From NCBI RefSeq assembly GCF_018904615.1, contig NZ_JADCNH010000041.1, forward strand, positions 1 through 37,043: a DNA stretch of 37,043 nt, in the 5' to 3' direction. Shown here in pieces: positions 17,309 through 25,990 of this stretch (position 1 is the first letter of the stretch; every line of letters starts with the position of its first letter). The notes beneath the pieces are model-generated. The model searched no databases. It saw only the letters and a program-made list of their open reading frames with translations, and was not told where the DNA came from. This DNA is from Verticiella alkaliphila (lineage in GTDB: Bacteria > Pseudomonadota > Gammaproteobacteria > Burkholderiales > Burkholderiaceae_B). The position numbers and the translations under genes are program-made.

Positions 17309-18223
17309 ATGTATACCCCGGTTCGCCCCTCCCGCGTCGAGCGCATCACCATCCGCCACACCGTCGAGTATCAGCTTCGGTGGTGGAAGCGCGCCGAGCA
17401 CGCGGGCAGCGAGCGGCCGGTCCTCGTGCTCGCGCATGGCTGGATGGACGTGGGTGCGTCCTTCCAGTTCGTCGTGGATCATCTGGCGCGCGATCGCGAC
17501 ATCGTGGCGCTGGATTGGCGCGGATTCGGCGGTAGCCGTCAGCCGACGCCCGTGGACAGCTACTGGTTCGGGGATTACTACGGCGATCTCGATGCCGTGA
17601 TCGAACACGTGTCCCCGTCAGCCCCCGTCGATCTGCTCGGACACAGCATGGGCGGCAACGTGGTCATGACGTATGCCGGGTCTCGCCCCGCCAGGATACG
17701 GCGCCTCATCAACCTGGAAGGCTTCGGCATGGCCGAGCCACCGCCCTCGAGCGCCCCCGCGCGCCTGACAACCTGGCTGGACGAGCTGAAGGCCCCGAAG
17801 CGCATGCGCGGCTTTGCGACACAAGCCGACGTCATCGACAACCTGCGCACCAAGAATCCGCGCCTGTCAGCCGCCCATGCGGCGTGGCTCTCCGACCATT
17901 GGGCGGAGCCCGGTGCCGACGGCCGCTGGCATGTGCAGGGCGATCCCGTGCACAAAGGCGTGAATCCGGTGCTGTATCGACGCGCGGAAGCGCTCGCCGC
18001 ATGGGCTGCCATCCAGTGCCCCGTGCTCTGGGCAGAGGGCGCCAACACCCATTCGGATAGAGAAAGCCGAGGGGCAAGCCCTTTCCCGCGTGCGGAATTC
18101 GAGGAAAGGCTGGGGGCGGTGAGATCGGTGCGGCGCGCCATCATCGATGACTGCGGGCACATGCTGCACTACGACCAGCCCGCCGCGCTCGCACAGCTGA
18201 TCGAGGACTTCCTCGACGACTGA
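17309..18223 (+). CDS. Alpha/beta-fold hydrolase
   Basis: A 304-residue hydrolase of the alpha/beta superfamily, similar in style to epoxide hydrolase/esterase-like proteins. LVLAHGWMDVGASFQFV holds the oxyanion HGW loop, DLLGHSMGGNVVM the nucleophile Ser elbow, and IIDDCGHMLHYDQP the catalytic His. DWRGFGGSRQP is a common conserved strand and turn. No signal peptide is present, so it is probably cytosolic. The ATG is supported by AGGAG seven bases upstream; the longer in-frame extension reads through the divergent sensor-kinase gene and is rejected. It stands alone between a divergent kinase gene and the copper-storage gene. The substrate cannot be told from the sequence. Confidence 0.88.
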   Translation: MYTPVRPSRVERITIRHTVEYQLRWWKRAEHAGSERPVLVLAHGWMDVGASFQFVVDHLARDRDIVALDWRGFGGSRQPTPVDSYWFGDYYGDLDAVIEHVSPSAPVDLLGHSMGGNVVMTYAGSRPARIRRLINLEGFGMAEPPPSSAPARLTTWLDELKAPKRMRGFATQADVIDNLRTKNPRLSAAHAAWLSDHWAEPGADGRWHVQGDPVHKGVNPVLYRRAEALAAWAAIQCPVLWAEGANTHSDRESRGASPFPRAEFEERLGAVRSVRRAIIDDCGHMLHYDQPAALAQLIEDFLDD

Positions 18224-18359
18224 GCCTGGGCAAGCGCGATAGGACAACAGCGGGCCGGCGGTCCTCATGCGTCGCGGACCGCAGGTTTCTCTCGCCCGCA
18301 GGCTGGGGGCGGCACGAACGTTGCGGCGATCTCGCCACCCCCCTTTTTCAGGATCAGCC

Positions 18360-18692
18360 ATGAATTCGATACCTCCCGAAATGCAGCGCTGCATCGATGC
18401 CTGCCTGCAGTGCTATCAGACCTGTACCGCGTCGGCCATGCGTCACTGCCTCGTCCAAGGCGGACGGCACCTCGAACCGGAGCATTTCCGGTTGATGATG
18501 GCCTGCGCCGAGATGTGCCGCACGTCAGCGCACCTCATGCTCCTAGGTGCGCCGCAGCACCGCCACAATTGTGCGGATTGTGCAGCCATTTGCCGCGAGT
18601 GCGCCGATAGTTGTGCCGAACTCGACGGCATGGAGGAGTGCGTCAAAGCTTGCAGACAATGCGCCGAGGTGTGTGAGCAGATGAGCGCATAA
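18360..18692 (+). CDS. Four-helix-bundle copper-storage protein (Csp/DUF326)
   Basis: A 110-residue protein with 16 cysteines, most in CxxxC or CxxC spacing along predicted helices (Cys 11, 15, 18, 22, 30, 49, 53, 71, 74, 78, 81, 85, 94, 98, 101, 105). This is the hallmark of the Csp/DUF326 family, in which four-helix bundles line their core with Cys thiolates that hold many Cu(I) ions. There is no signal peptide or Tat motif, so it resembles cytosolic Csp3 rather than exported Csp1. AGGA lies a few bases before the ATG. No copper regulator or exporter is next to it. Family assignment is strong; copper storage in this organism is inferred from the family. Confidence 0.9.
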   Translation: MNSIPPEMQRCIDACLQCYQTCTASAMRHCLVQGGRHLEPEHFRLMMACAEMCRTSAHLMLLGAPQHRHNCADCAAICRECADSCAELDGMEECVKACRQCAEVCEQMSA

Positions 18693-18865
18693 CACGGGCG
18701 CAATGTCATTATTGCCATGCCGCCCACGGCAAGGCATCGGGCGCGGTATGAGGCCTGGTAGGCAGCCACGCGTTGCGACCATGTGCCGTGTCGTCTGAAT
18801 GCGGGGATGCCGCAGGCGCCGACGCAGCGGATACCATGCCCGAACGTTCTCTGATCCGCAATGTC

Positions 18866-19486
18866 ATGACCTCACCTGATCCCCGTCGCCACGCCCCCGC
18901 CACTGCCCGCAATCGCGAGCCCATTCTCGACGTGCTGCGCCGCGTGCTGCCCGAGGCGGGTCACGCGCTGGAGATCGGCAGCGGCACCGGCGAGCATGCC
19001 GTCTTCTTCGCCCAGGCCCTGCCCGCATGGCAGTGGACGCCCACGGAGGCCGACCCCGACGCCCTCGCCTCGATCCAGGCTTGGATAGCCGCCAGCGGCC
19101 TCACCAACGTCGATCCGCCACGCCTGCTCGATGTCCAGGCAGCCGACTGGGGCGTCCCGCCCGTGGACGCCATCCTCGCCTGCAACGTCATCCACTACGC
19201 CCCCTGGGCCACCACCCCCGCCCTGCTGGAGGGCGCCGCCCGCCTTCTGCGGCCTGGCGGCGTGCTCTATCTCTATGGCCCCTATCGCCGAGGCGGCCAG
19301 CACACCGCCCCAAGCAATGCCGAGTTCGACGTGTGGCTCAAACAGCGCAACCCCGTCTTCGCCGTGCGTGACCTGGACGAAGTCCAGGCCGAGGCCGAAG
19401 CGCGCGGCCTGGTGCTCTGTGAGGTGGTAGAGATGCCGGCGAACAATCTGAGCGTGGTGTTTCGCAAGGCTGCGATGACGCCCTGA
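18866..19486 (+). CDS. DUF938 family SAM-dependent methyltransferase-like protein
   Basis: A 206-residue protein. The opening RRHAPATARNREPILDVLRRVLP is characteristic of DUF938, followed by the SAM-binding loop ALEIGSGTGEHAVFFA, a WTPTEADPDAL acidic strand, and DAILACNVIHYAPW. Later motifs include GGVLYLYGPYRRGG and NNLSVVFRKA. Proteins of this family are annotated as class I methyltransferases, but their substrate is not established. An in-frame ATG at 18836 would add ten residues; the later start matches the family N-terminus better. A strong terminator follows at 19540. Confidence 0.85.
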   Translation: MTSPDPRRHAPATARNREPILDVLRRVLPEAGHALEIGSGTGEHAVFFAQALPAWQWTPTEADPDALASIQAWIAASGLTNVDPPRLLDVQAADWGVPPVDAILACNVIHYAPWATTPALLEGAARLLRPGGVLYLYGPYRRGGQHTAPSNAEFDVWLKQRNPVFAVRDLDEVQAEAEARGLVLCEVVEMPANNLSVVFRKAAMTP

Positions 19487-19539
19487 CGCCTTCCGAGCGC
19501 GGGCCACGCCCAGCCGTCGTTTCGCTCAAGAGCAGAACA

Positions 19540-19569
19540 GCCTGCCGACGCCCGGCAGGCTTCTTTTTG
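19540..19569 (+). terminator. Rho-independent terminator after the DUF938 gene
   Basis: GCCTGCCG pairs perfectly with CGGCAGGC around a 5-base loop (ACGCC), followed directly by TTCTTTTT. The T-run is on the plus strand only, so it terminates rightward transcription and insulates the catabolic operon promoter that starts a few bases later. Confidence 0.88.
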
Positions 19570-19578
19570 GGCTTTTTG

Positions 19579-19613
19579 TTGTCTTTGTCCACTTGTTTGT
19601 TTATATTGTCCAC
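19579..19613 (+). promoter_or_regulatory. Promoter of the acyl-CoA operon with paired TGTCCAC boxes
   Basis: A -35 box TTGTCT (19579-19584), a 17-bp spacer and a -10 box TATATT (19602-19607) form a good sigma-70 promoter in an AT-rich island that contrasts with the GC-rich surroundings. TTGTCCAC occurs at 19585-19592 and again at 19606-19613, exactly 21 bp apart, that is two helix turns. The first copy is in the spacer and the second covers the -10/start region, so a bound repressor would block RNA polymerase. The same TGTCCAC box lies inside the palindrome at the marR promoter (27029-27047). Confidence 0.7.
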
Positions 19614-19630
19614 AACAAGACGGAGACACG

Positions 19631-20611
19631 ATGAGAACGCGCATCACCGAGCTGCTGGGCATTGCCCACCCCATCGTCCAGGCGGGCATGAGCTGGGCGT
19701 CCTCGAGCGCCGCCCTGCCCGCCGCCGTATCCAACGCCGGCGGCCTGGGCACGGTGGCAGCCGGCCCCATGTACGTGCCGGCCTTCTGTGCCGTGCTAGA
19801 CGAGATGGCGGCGTTGACCGACCGCCCCTATGCCGTGAACGTGCCGCTGTACCGGCCGCAATCGGCCGAGATCCTGGACGCCATGCATGCGCGCCGGGTG
19901 CCGGTGGTGATCGCTTCGCAAGGTGGCCCCAGGGCGCATCTGGCCCGCTTTCACGCCTATGGCGCACGCTGGGTGCAGGTGGTCTCCACGCTGGAACACG
20001 CGCTCAAGGCGCAGGCTGCCGGCGTGGACGCGCTGGTCGTGGTGGGCAGCGAGGCCGGCGGACACCCGCCAGCCAACGATGTCAGCACCCTGGTCACCGT
20101 GCGCCAGGTCCTGCAGCGGGTGGCGATTCCGGTGATTGCAGGCGGGGGGGCTGCCGACGGCTGGGGCATTGCCGCCCTGCTGGCGCTGGGCGCGGACGCC
20201 GTGCAATTGGGCACGCGCTTTCTGCTCACCCCCGAAGCCACGGTGCATGCGAACTACAAGGCCGCCCTGCTGGCCGCCGGCGTGGCCGACCCGGTCCTGG
20301 TCGGGCGCCGCAGCCTGCCGGTGCGCACGCTCAACAACCGCTTCGCCCAGCGCGTCTTTGAAGCCGAGCAGCGCCCGATCCCGGCGGAGGAATACGACGC
20401 GCTCTTTCACAGTGCCTCACTCAAGCAGGCAGCCCTGGACGGCGACGTCGAGTGGGGCAAGGTCGAGGCCGGCCAGTCCGTGGGCCTCATCGACAGCCTG
20501 GAGCCCGCCGCCGCGCTGATGGCGCGTCTGGTCCGTGAACTGGCCCAGGCCACGGACCGGCTGGCCGGCATGCGCCACGCCGAATCGACCACCCCTATCC
20601 CCGCCGCCTGA
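19631..20611 (+). CDS. Nitronate-monooxygenase-like FMN oxidoreductase
   Basis: A 326-residue TIM-barrel flavoprotein of the nitronate monooxygenase / enoyl-ACP reductase II group. PIVQAGMSWASSS opens the first strand, VGSEAGGHPPANDV is the substrate-side loop with the conserved GGH, and IPVIAGGGAADG plus GADAVQLGTRFLLTPEA form the FMN phosphate site. These enzymes oxidise nitronates or reduce enoyl thioesters with FMN. It is the first gene of the operon, 18 bp after the second TGTCCAC box, with GGAGA upstream of the ATG. In this setting it may handle an unsaturated acyl-CoA or detoxify a nitro by-product; that choice is inference. Confidence 0.87.
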   Translation: MRTRITELLGIAHPIVQAGMSWASSSAALPAAVSNAGGLGTVAAGPMYVPAFCAVLDEMAALTDRPYAVNVPLYRPQSAEILDAMHARRVPVVIASQGGPRAHLARFHAYGARWVQVVSTLEHALKAQAAGVDALVVVGSEAGGHPPANDVSTLVTVRQVLQRVAIPVIAGGGAADGWGIAALLALGADAVQLGTRFLLTPEATVHANYKAALLAAGVADPVLVGRRSLPVRTLNNRFAQRVFEAEQRPIPAEEYDALFHSASLKQAALDGDVEWGKVEAGQSVGLIDSLEPAAALMARLVRELAQATDRLAGMRHAESTTPIPAA

Positions 20612-20636
20612 GGCGTCCTTTTCCTGGAAACCACTC

Positions 20637-21380
20637 ATGACTCTGTTGACTGAGGATCGCGGCGCGGTGCGCGTCATCACGCTGAACCGCCCCGACAAGC
20701 ACAACGCACTGAACACCGCGCTCACCCAGGCCCTGCTGGATGCCCTGCGCGCGGCTGATGCCGACGACGCGGTGCATGCGGTGGTGCTCACGGGCGCGGG
20801 CAAGTCCTTCTGCGCGGGCGCGGACACCACGGAATTCTCGGCGCTGACGCCCGAGGATCCGGGCGCGGTGACGCGCCGGGCGGATCTGACCACCGCCCTG
20901 CATCTGGTGGTCTCGCAGATGGCCAAGCCCGTGGTGGCCGCCGTGCGCGGCAATGCCCTGGGCGGTGGCGCGGGGCTGGCGATTGCCGCCGACCTGGTGG
21001 TGATGGCCGACACCGTGCGCTTTGGCTACCCGGAGCTGCGCCACGGCATCGTGGCCGCCGTGGTGCTGGCCAACCTGGTGCGCCAACTGGGCCGCAAGCA
21101 CGCGTTCGAACTCGTCGCCATGGCCGAGCCCATTGGGGGTGAACGCGCACTGGCACTGGGCCTGGCCAACCGCGTCGTGCCCGATGCCGACGTGCTCGAC
21201 ACCGCCTTGCAGATGGCCGAGCGGCTGGCCGGCTGGAGCCCCATCGCCATGGCCACCACCAAGCGCACCTTCCACCGCGCGGCGGATTTGTCCCTGGGCC
21301 AGGCCCTGGACGTGGGGCGCGACGCCAACGTCATGATGCGCGGCTTTCGCAAGCCGGCCCCCACCGAGCGAGGCCAGTGA
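20637..21380 (+). CDS. Enoyl-CoA hydratase/isomerase family protein (crotonase)
   Basis: A 247-residue crotonase. The CoA/oxyanion segment is SFCAGADTTEF, the second oxyanion turn GNALGGGAGLAIAADLVV, and FGYPELRHGI follows. Classical enoyl-CoA hydratase has two catalytic glutamates; the second (PE) is present, but the first (GGGCE in the rat enzyme) is Gly here (GGGAG). It may therefore act as an isomerase, hydrolase or lyase rather than a plain hydratase. The start MTLLTEDRG is preferred; the 34 upstream in-frame residues belong to the previous gene's shadow. Its TGA overlaps the CoA-transferase start. A second crotonase lies 2.2 kb downstream in the same operon. Confidence 0.87.
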   Translation: MTLLTEDRGAVRVITLNRPDKHNALNTALTQALLDALRAADADDAVHAVVLTGAGKSFCAGADTTEFSALTPEDPGAVTRRADLTTALHLVVSQMAKPVVAAVRGNALGGGAGLAIAADLVVMADTVRFGYPELRHGIVAAVVLANLVRQLGRKHAFELVAMAEPIGGERALALGLANRVVPDADVLDTALQMAERLAGWSPIAMATTKRTFHRAADLSLGQALDVGRDANVMMRGFRKPAPTERGQ

Positions 21381-22576
21381 TGCGTCCCCTCGAAGGCATC
21401 ACCATCCTGGACCTGTCACGCGTGCTCGCGTGCCCCTTTGCCACGCAGATCCTGGCCGAGCTGGGCGCGACCGTCATCAAGGTCGAGCAGCCCGGCACGG
21501 GCGATGAGACCCGGGGCTTTGAGCCCGTCGTGACCGGCGACGCGGGCAGCGTGTCGGCCTACTACCTGGCCTTCAACCGCAGCAAGCAATCCATCACCGT
21601 GAACCTGCGCAGCCCGGCTGGCCAGGATCTGATCCGCCGGCTCGCCGCCGACGCGGACGTCGTCCTGGAGAACTTCCCGGTCGGCACGCTCAAGAAGTAC
21701 GGCCTGGACTACGCCACGCTGTCGGCGCTCTACCCACGCCTGCTGTACGTGTCCTGCACAGGCTTTGGCATGACCGGGCCCTACGCCAGCCGCAAGGGTT
21801 ACGACACGGTGTTCCAGGCGATGGGCGGCATCATGAGCCTCACGGGAGAGCGTGGCGGCGGTCCGGTCAAGCCCGGCCTGCCCGTGGCCGACCTGACCTC
21901 CGGCCTGTGGGTAGCCATCGGCATTCTCACCACGCTGCTGGGCCGCGAACGCACGGACACCGGCTGCCATGTGGACTTCTCCATGCTGGACGGCCAGGTC
22001 GGCCTGCTCTCGCTGGCGGCCGCGCGCTGGTTCGCGCTGGGCGAAGTGCCCCCGCGCATCGGCACCGAGCACCCTGGGCGCATTCCGTCCGCGGCCTTCG
22101 TGTGTGCCGATGGAAAGTGGGTACAAATCACCGGGTCCGACCAGCACTGGGCGCCGCTGTGCCGCCTGCTGGGCCTGGAGGCCTGGGCCGACGACGCCAC
22201 GCTCGCGAGGAACGCAGACCGCGTCGCACGACGCGACGAGGTCATGGCCGGCCTGTCCACCGCCATCGCACGCCTGCCACGCGAGGAGCTGTGCCGCCGC
22301 TGCGACGCGGTCGGCGTGCCCGCCGGGCCCATCCTGCAGGTGGACGAGGTCTTTGCCGACCCGCACGTGCAGGCGCGCGGCATGGTCGAGGACTATCCCC
22401 ACCCGCAGATCGGCAGCTTCCCCGGCCTGCGCGTGCCTTTCCGATTTGCCGGGTTCGACGACCCTGCCATGACCCGCCCGCCCCTGCTGGGCGAGCACAC
22501 CGAGGCAATCCTGCAGGAGCGCCTGGGCCTGGATGCGCAGGCCATTGCCGAGCTGAGAACACAAGGGGCCATCTGA
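21380..22576 (+). CDS. Family III CoA-transferase (CaiB/BaiF)
   Basis: A 398-residue CaiB/BaiF CoA-transferase. Signature pieces are PLEGITILDLSRVLACPFATQILAELGATVIKVE, the NRSKQSITVNLRSPAGQDL strand, VVLENFPVGTLKKYGLDY, and the catalytic Asp in PVADLTSGLW near residue 173. These enzymes move CoA from one acyl-CoA to a free acid, often succinyl-CoA as donor. An ATG overlapping the previous stop is taken as start; a GTG one codon earlier is possible. It sits beside an acyl-CoA ligase in the same operon, so two routes to the CoA ester may exist, or one enzyme may recycle CoA from the product. Confidence 0.93.
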   Translation: MRPLEGITILDLSRVLACPFATQILAELGATVIKVEQPGTGDETRGFEPVVTGDAGSVSAYYLAFNRSKQSITVNLRSPAGQDLIRRLAADADVVLENFPVGTLKKYGLDYATLSALYPRLLYVSCTGFGMTGPYASRKGYDTVFQAMGGIMSLTGERGGGPVKPGLPVADLTSGLWVAIGILTTLLGRERTDTGCHVDFSMLDGQVGLLSLAAARWFALGEVPPRIGTEHPGRIPSAAFVCADGKWVQITGSDQHWAPLCRLLGLEAWADDATLARNADRVARRDEVMAGLSTAIARLPREELCRRCDAVGVPAGPILQVDEVFADPHVQARGMVEDYPHPQIGSFPGLRVPFRFAGFDDPAMTRPPLLGEHTEAILQERLGLDAQAIAELRTQGAI

Positions 22577-22599
22577 GCCCACCACTGGAGGAGACCACC

Positions 22600-23574
22600 A
22601 TGCACCCCACCCTGAAGCAATTTGCCCTCACCACGCTCGCCACCCTGGCCTTCGGCTCGCTGGCCCAGGCCGCGAGCTACCCGGACCGCCCCATCACCCT
22701 GGTCAACCCGTATGCGGTGGGTGGCCCGGCGGATCAACTCGCGCGCGTGCTGGCCCAAGGCCTGGGCGAGCAGCTGGGCCAGTCCGTCATCGTCGAGAAC
22801 AAGGCCGGCGGCGGCGCCTCCATTGGTGCGGGCTACGTCGCCAAGGCACCCGCCGACGGCTACACGCTGCTCTTTGGCACGTCGGCTGCGCACGTGACCA
22901 CGCCGGCGGCCACCCAGGTGCCCTACCAGGGCATCCAGGACTTCGCCTTCATCGGCATCGTGGCCAATGTGCCCAACATCCTCACCGTGCACCCCAGCGT
23001 GCAGGCACAAGACCTGCCCGGCTTCATCGCCCTGGCCAAGCAGCAGCCCGGCAAGATCAGCTACGCCTCGGCCGGCCTGGGCAGCTCGCCGCACATCGGC
23101 ATGGAGATGTTCAAGGCGAAGACCGGGACGGAACTGCAACACATCCCCTACCGGGGCGCCGCACCCGCCGCCACGGACCTGGTGGCTGGTACTGTGCAGG
23201 TCGGCATGCTGAACATCTCGGGCGTGCAGGCTTTCGTCAACGACAAGCGGCTGCGCGCGCTCGCCTACGGCGGTCAGGAACGCGCCAAGACCCTCCCGGA
23301 TGTACCCACCTTCGCCGAAGCTGGCCTGGCGGACTTCGTCACCGGCAGCTGGTACAGCCTGGCCGCCCCGGCCGGCACGCCACAGCCGGTGATCGACCGG
23401 CTCGCCCAGGCCCTGGCCACCGTGCAAGGCAGCGAGACGTTCACCAAGGCCGCCGCCCAGCAAAGCGCCGAGATCTACCGCCTGAGCCCGGCCGAGACGC
23501 TCACCTTCGTGCAAAAGGACCTGGCCACCACGCAGGACCTCATCAAGACCACCGGCATGAAACTGACGGATTGA
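22600..23574 (+). CDS. Bug-family (TctC) periplasmic solute-binding receptor
   Basis: A 324-residue extracytoplasmic receptor. The signal peptide (ALTTLATLAFGSLAQA) is likely cleaved after AQA. The mature part opens ASYPDRPITLVNPYAVGGPADQLAR, the Bug pattern whose loop binds the carboxylate of the ligand, and it has FIGIVANVPNILTVHPS and the PYRGAAPAATDLVAGTVQVG segment. Bug receptors capture carboxylic acids for TctAB-type transporters or sensors; no tctA or tctB is present here, which is common for Bug genes in Burkholderiales. GGAGGAG lies seven bases before the ATG, one of the best ribosome-binding sites in the window. It probably binds the acid degraded by this operon. Confidence 0.94.
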   Translation: MHPTLKQFALTTLATLAFGSLAQAASYPDRPITLVNPYAVGGPADQLARVLAQGLGEQLGQSVIVENKAGGGASIGAGYVAKAPADGYTLLFGTSAAHVTTPAATQVPYQGIQDFAFIGIVANVPNILTVHPSVQAQDLPGFIALAKQQPGKISYASAGLGSSPHIGMEMFKAKTGTELQHIPYRGAAPAATDLVAGTVQVGMLNISGVQAFVNDKRLRALAYGGQERAKTLPDVPTFAEAGLADFVTGSWYSLAAPAGTPQPVIDRLAQALATVQGSETFTKAAAQQSAEIYRLSPAETLTFVQKDLATTQDLIKTTGMKLTD

Positions 23575-23577
23575 CCC

Positions 23578-24360
23578 ATGCAAGACGCCCCCACCTTCGA
23601 GACCCTGACGCTTGCCATCGAGGCGAACGTCGCCGTGCTGACGCTGAACCGGCCCGACAGCCGCAACGCGCTGAACCTGCAGATGTGCCACGACATCGTC
23701 GCGGCCTGCGAGCACCTGACGACGCACCCGGACGCACACGTGCTGCTGGTAGCCGCCGCGGGCAGCGTGTTCTGCGCCGGCGCTGACCTGAAGGAGCGCC
23801 AGGGCATGACGACCGCCGATCTCGTCGCGCGCCGCGTGGCGGGCTTCACGGCCTACGCGGCGCTGGAGGCCCTGCCCATGCCGGCGATCGCCGTGGTCCA
23901 GGGCGCGGCCTTCGGCTCGGGCGGCGAGATCGCCGCCGCCTGCGACTTCGTGCTCGCCGGTGAGCACGCCGCCTTCAAGTACCCGGAGGTGGGCTGGGGC
24001 ACCGTGGGAGCCACACAGCGCCTGCCGCGTATCGTTGGCCCGCGCATGGCCAAGGAGTTGCTGTTCACCGGCCGCGTCGTGCAGGCACAGGAGGCCCAGA
24101 CGCTGGGCCTGGTGAACCACGTCCACCCCGCTGACCGCCTGATGGACGAGGCCCGCGCCATGGCCCAGGCCATCGCCCGCCAGAACCCCGTCACGCTGCG
24201 GCTCACCAAGCACAGCGTGGACACGGGGCTGGAGACGACGCGCCAGGGGGCGATGGCAGTGGAAATGCTGGCGATCCAGGAGAACCTGCGCCACAGTGAC
24301 TGGAAGAAAGCCATCGCGGGCTTCACCGCCGGCAAGGAGGCGGGCAAGCATGGCGACTGA
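23578..24360 (+). CDS. Enoyl-CoA hydratase (crotonase)
   Basis: A 260-residue crotonase. VFCAGADLKERQGM is the oxyanion and CoA loop. QGAAFGSGGEIAAACDF carries the first catalytic Glu position and FKYPEVGWGTVG the second, so both acid-base residues of classical enoyl-CoA hydratase are present. It would hydrate an enoyl-CoA to 3-hydroxyacyl-CoA, feeding a lyase or dehydrogenase step. The ATG follows the Bug gene by 3 bp, and the 3' end overlaps the acyl-CoA ligase by 11 bp, so it is translationally embedded in the operon. It resembles the methylglutaconyl-CoA hydratase-type group, which fits the HMG-CoA-lyase-like neighbour; that link is inference. Confidence 0.9.
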   Translation: MQDAPTFETLTLAIEANVAVLTLNRPDSRNALNLQMCHDIVAACEHLTTHPDAHVLLVAAAGSVFCAGADLKERQGMTTADLVARRVAGFTAYAALEALPMPAIAVVQGAAFGSGGEIAAACDFVLAGEHAAFKYPEVGWGTVGATQRLPRIVGPRMAKELLFTGRVVQAQEAQTLGLVNHVHPADRLMDEARAMAQAIARQNPVTLRLTKHSVDTGLETTRQGAMAVEMLAIQENLRHSDWKKAIAGFTAGKEAGKHGD

Positions 24361-25990
24361 CATCCCCCACACCACCCTGCCAGAGGTCCTGTCGCGCACC
24401 GTGGCAGCCTTCCCGGCGCAGGAAGCCTACGTCGGCCCGGGCGAGCGCGTCACCTGGGCCGAGCTGGCCGAGCACGCGCGCCGCACGGCGGCCGCCCTGC
24501 ATGCCGCCGGGGTGCGCAAGGGCGATCACGTGGGCGTCATGCTGGGCAACGGCGCCACCTGGATCGAGACCTTCGTAGGCGCGGCCTGGCTGGGTGCCGT
24601 CACCGTGCCCGTGAACACCCGCTTCAAGGCCGACGAACTGCAGTACTGCCTGCGCCAGGCCGACGTGCGTCTGCTCGTCGTGGCCGATCAGTTCCTGGGC
24701 ATCGACTTCATCGACCTCTTGCGCACGGCGGAACCCGCCATCGACGCCACGCTGCCCGGGCAGGCCCTGCCCAAGCTCGGCCGCGTGGTCGTCGTGGGCA
24801 CGGGCCCGGTGCCAGCCGGCTGCCAGCCGCATGCCGACTTCCTCGCGGCCGGCCAGCCTGTGCCTGCCGCGCAGGTGGACGCCTGCGCGGCCGCGCTCAC
24901 CGAAGACGACGTGCTGCTGATCCAGTACACCTCGGGCACGACCTCGTTCCCCAAGGGCGTGATGCTCAGCCACGCCAACATGCTGCGCGACGCCCAGGCG
25001 GCTGCGCAGCGCATGGGGGTGCGCCCCGACGACCGCTACTTCAGCATCCGCCCCTTCTTCCACGTGGCGGGTAGCACCCTGTCCATCCTCGTCAGCGTGA
25101 GCACGGGCTGCTGCCTGCTCTCGCTGCCGCGCTTTGACGTGGCCGAGAACCTGGCCGTGCTCGAGCGTGAGCGCTGCACGCTGATCTCGGGCAACGACAC
25201 CATCTTCCTGATGTTGATGGGCCACCCGGATTTCGACCCGGACAAGCTGCACCTGCGTGGCGGATGGGCCGCTGCCGGCCCCGAGGTCATGGAACAGATC
25301 TACCGCCGCATGCGCGTGCCGGGCCTGTGCAACGCCTATGGTCAGTCCGAGGCCTCGCCCAACGTGCTGCTCTCCGCGCACGACGACCCGCTGCCCCTAC
25401 GCATCAGCGGCTTCGGCCACCCCCACCCGGGCACCGAGGTGCGCCTGGCGGATGCAGATACCGACGCGGTCTGCGCGCCTGGGGTGCCCGGCGAGATCCA
25501 GGTGCGCGGCTGGAACGTCATGCGCGGCTACTACAACATGCCCGAGGCCACGGCCAAGGCCTTCAGCGCCGATGGCTGGTTGAAGACGGGGGACCTGGGC
25601 GAGATGGACGGCGAAGGCCGCGTACGCATGCTGAGCCGCCTGAAGGACCTCTACCGCGTGGGCGGCGAGAACGTCGCCCCGGCCGAGGTGGAGGAAGTGC
25701 TGCATGCTCACCCGGCGGTGCGCCAGGCCCAGGTCGTGGGCGTGCCCGATGCGCGCCTGGGCGAGGTGACCGGTGCCTTCGTGCTGCTCAAGGACGGCCA
25801 CCACACCGACTCGGACGCCCTCATCACCTGGTGTCGCAGCCGCATGGCCAATTTCAAGGTGCCCAAGTATCTGGCCATCATCGACACCTTCGAGCACATC
25901 GGCATGACGGGCAGCGCCAAGGTGCAGAAGAACAAGCTGCGCGAGCACGCCAGGCAACTGTGGCTGGGCGAACCGACGGAGACCCCATGA
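24350..25990 (+). CDS. Acyl-CoA synthetase (AMP-binding, ANL superfamily)
   Basis: A 546-residue ANL ligase that activates a carboxylic acid to its adenylate and then to the CoA thioester. The P-loop is LIQYTSGTTSFPKGVMLSH (about residue 200), the adenine motif YGQSEASP near 333, the hinge/ATP motif WLKTGDLGEMDGEGR then RLKDLYRVGGENVAPAEVEE, and the C-terminal catalytic Lys in GSAKVQKNKL. GGAGG lies about ten bases before the ATG inside the upstream hydratase gene. The ATGA overlap with the next gene keeps the order fixed. The chain length or ring type of the substrate is not evident; the set of neighbours points to a branched or aromatic-side-chain acid. Confidence 0.93.
   Translation: MATDIPHTTLPEVLSRTVAAFPAQEAYVGPGERVTWAELAEHARRTAAALHAAGVRKGDHVGVMLGNGATWIETFVGAAWLGAVTVPVNTRFKADELQYCLRQADVRLLVVADQFLGIDFIDLLRTAEPAIDATLPGQALPKLGRVVVVGTGPVPAGCQPHADFLAAGQPVPAAQVDACAAALTEDDVLLIQYTSGTTSFPKGVMLSHANMLRDAQAAAQRMGVRPDDRYFSIRPFFHVAGSTLSILVSVSTGCCLLSLPRFDVAENLAVLERERCTLISGNDTIFLMLMGHPDFDPDKLHLRGGWAAAGPEVMEQIYRRMRVPGLCNAYGQSEASPNVLLSAHDDPLPLRISGFGHPHPGTEVRLADADTDAVCAPGVPGEIQVRGWNVMRGYYNMPEATAKAFSADGWLKTGDLGEMDGEGRVRMLSRLKDLYRVGGENVAPAEVEEVLHAHPAVRQAQVVGVPDARLGEVTGAFVLLKDGHHTDSDALITWCRSRMANFKVPKYLAIIDTFEHIGMTGSAKVQKNKLREHARQLWLGEPTETP

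Noticed and set aside
18700-18867. Direct 10-base repeat GCAATGTCAT at 18700 and 18858
   Set aside because: It is too short and has no consistent position relative to promoters; a chance match cannot be excluded.
22393-24399. 668-codon minus-strand ORF across the Bug receptor and hydratase genes
   Set aside because: It spans two well-supported plus-strand genes and lacks any recognisable motif.
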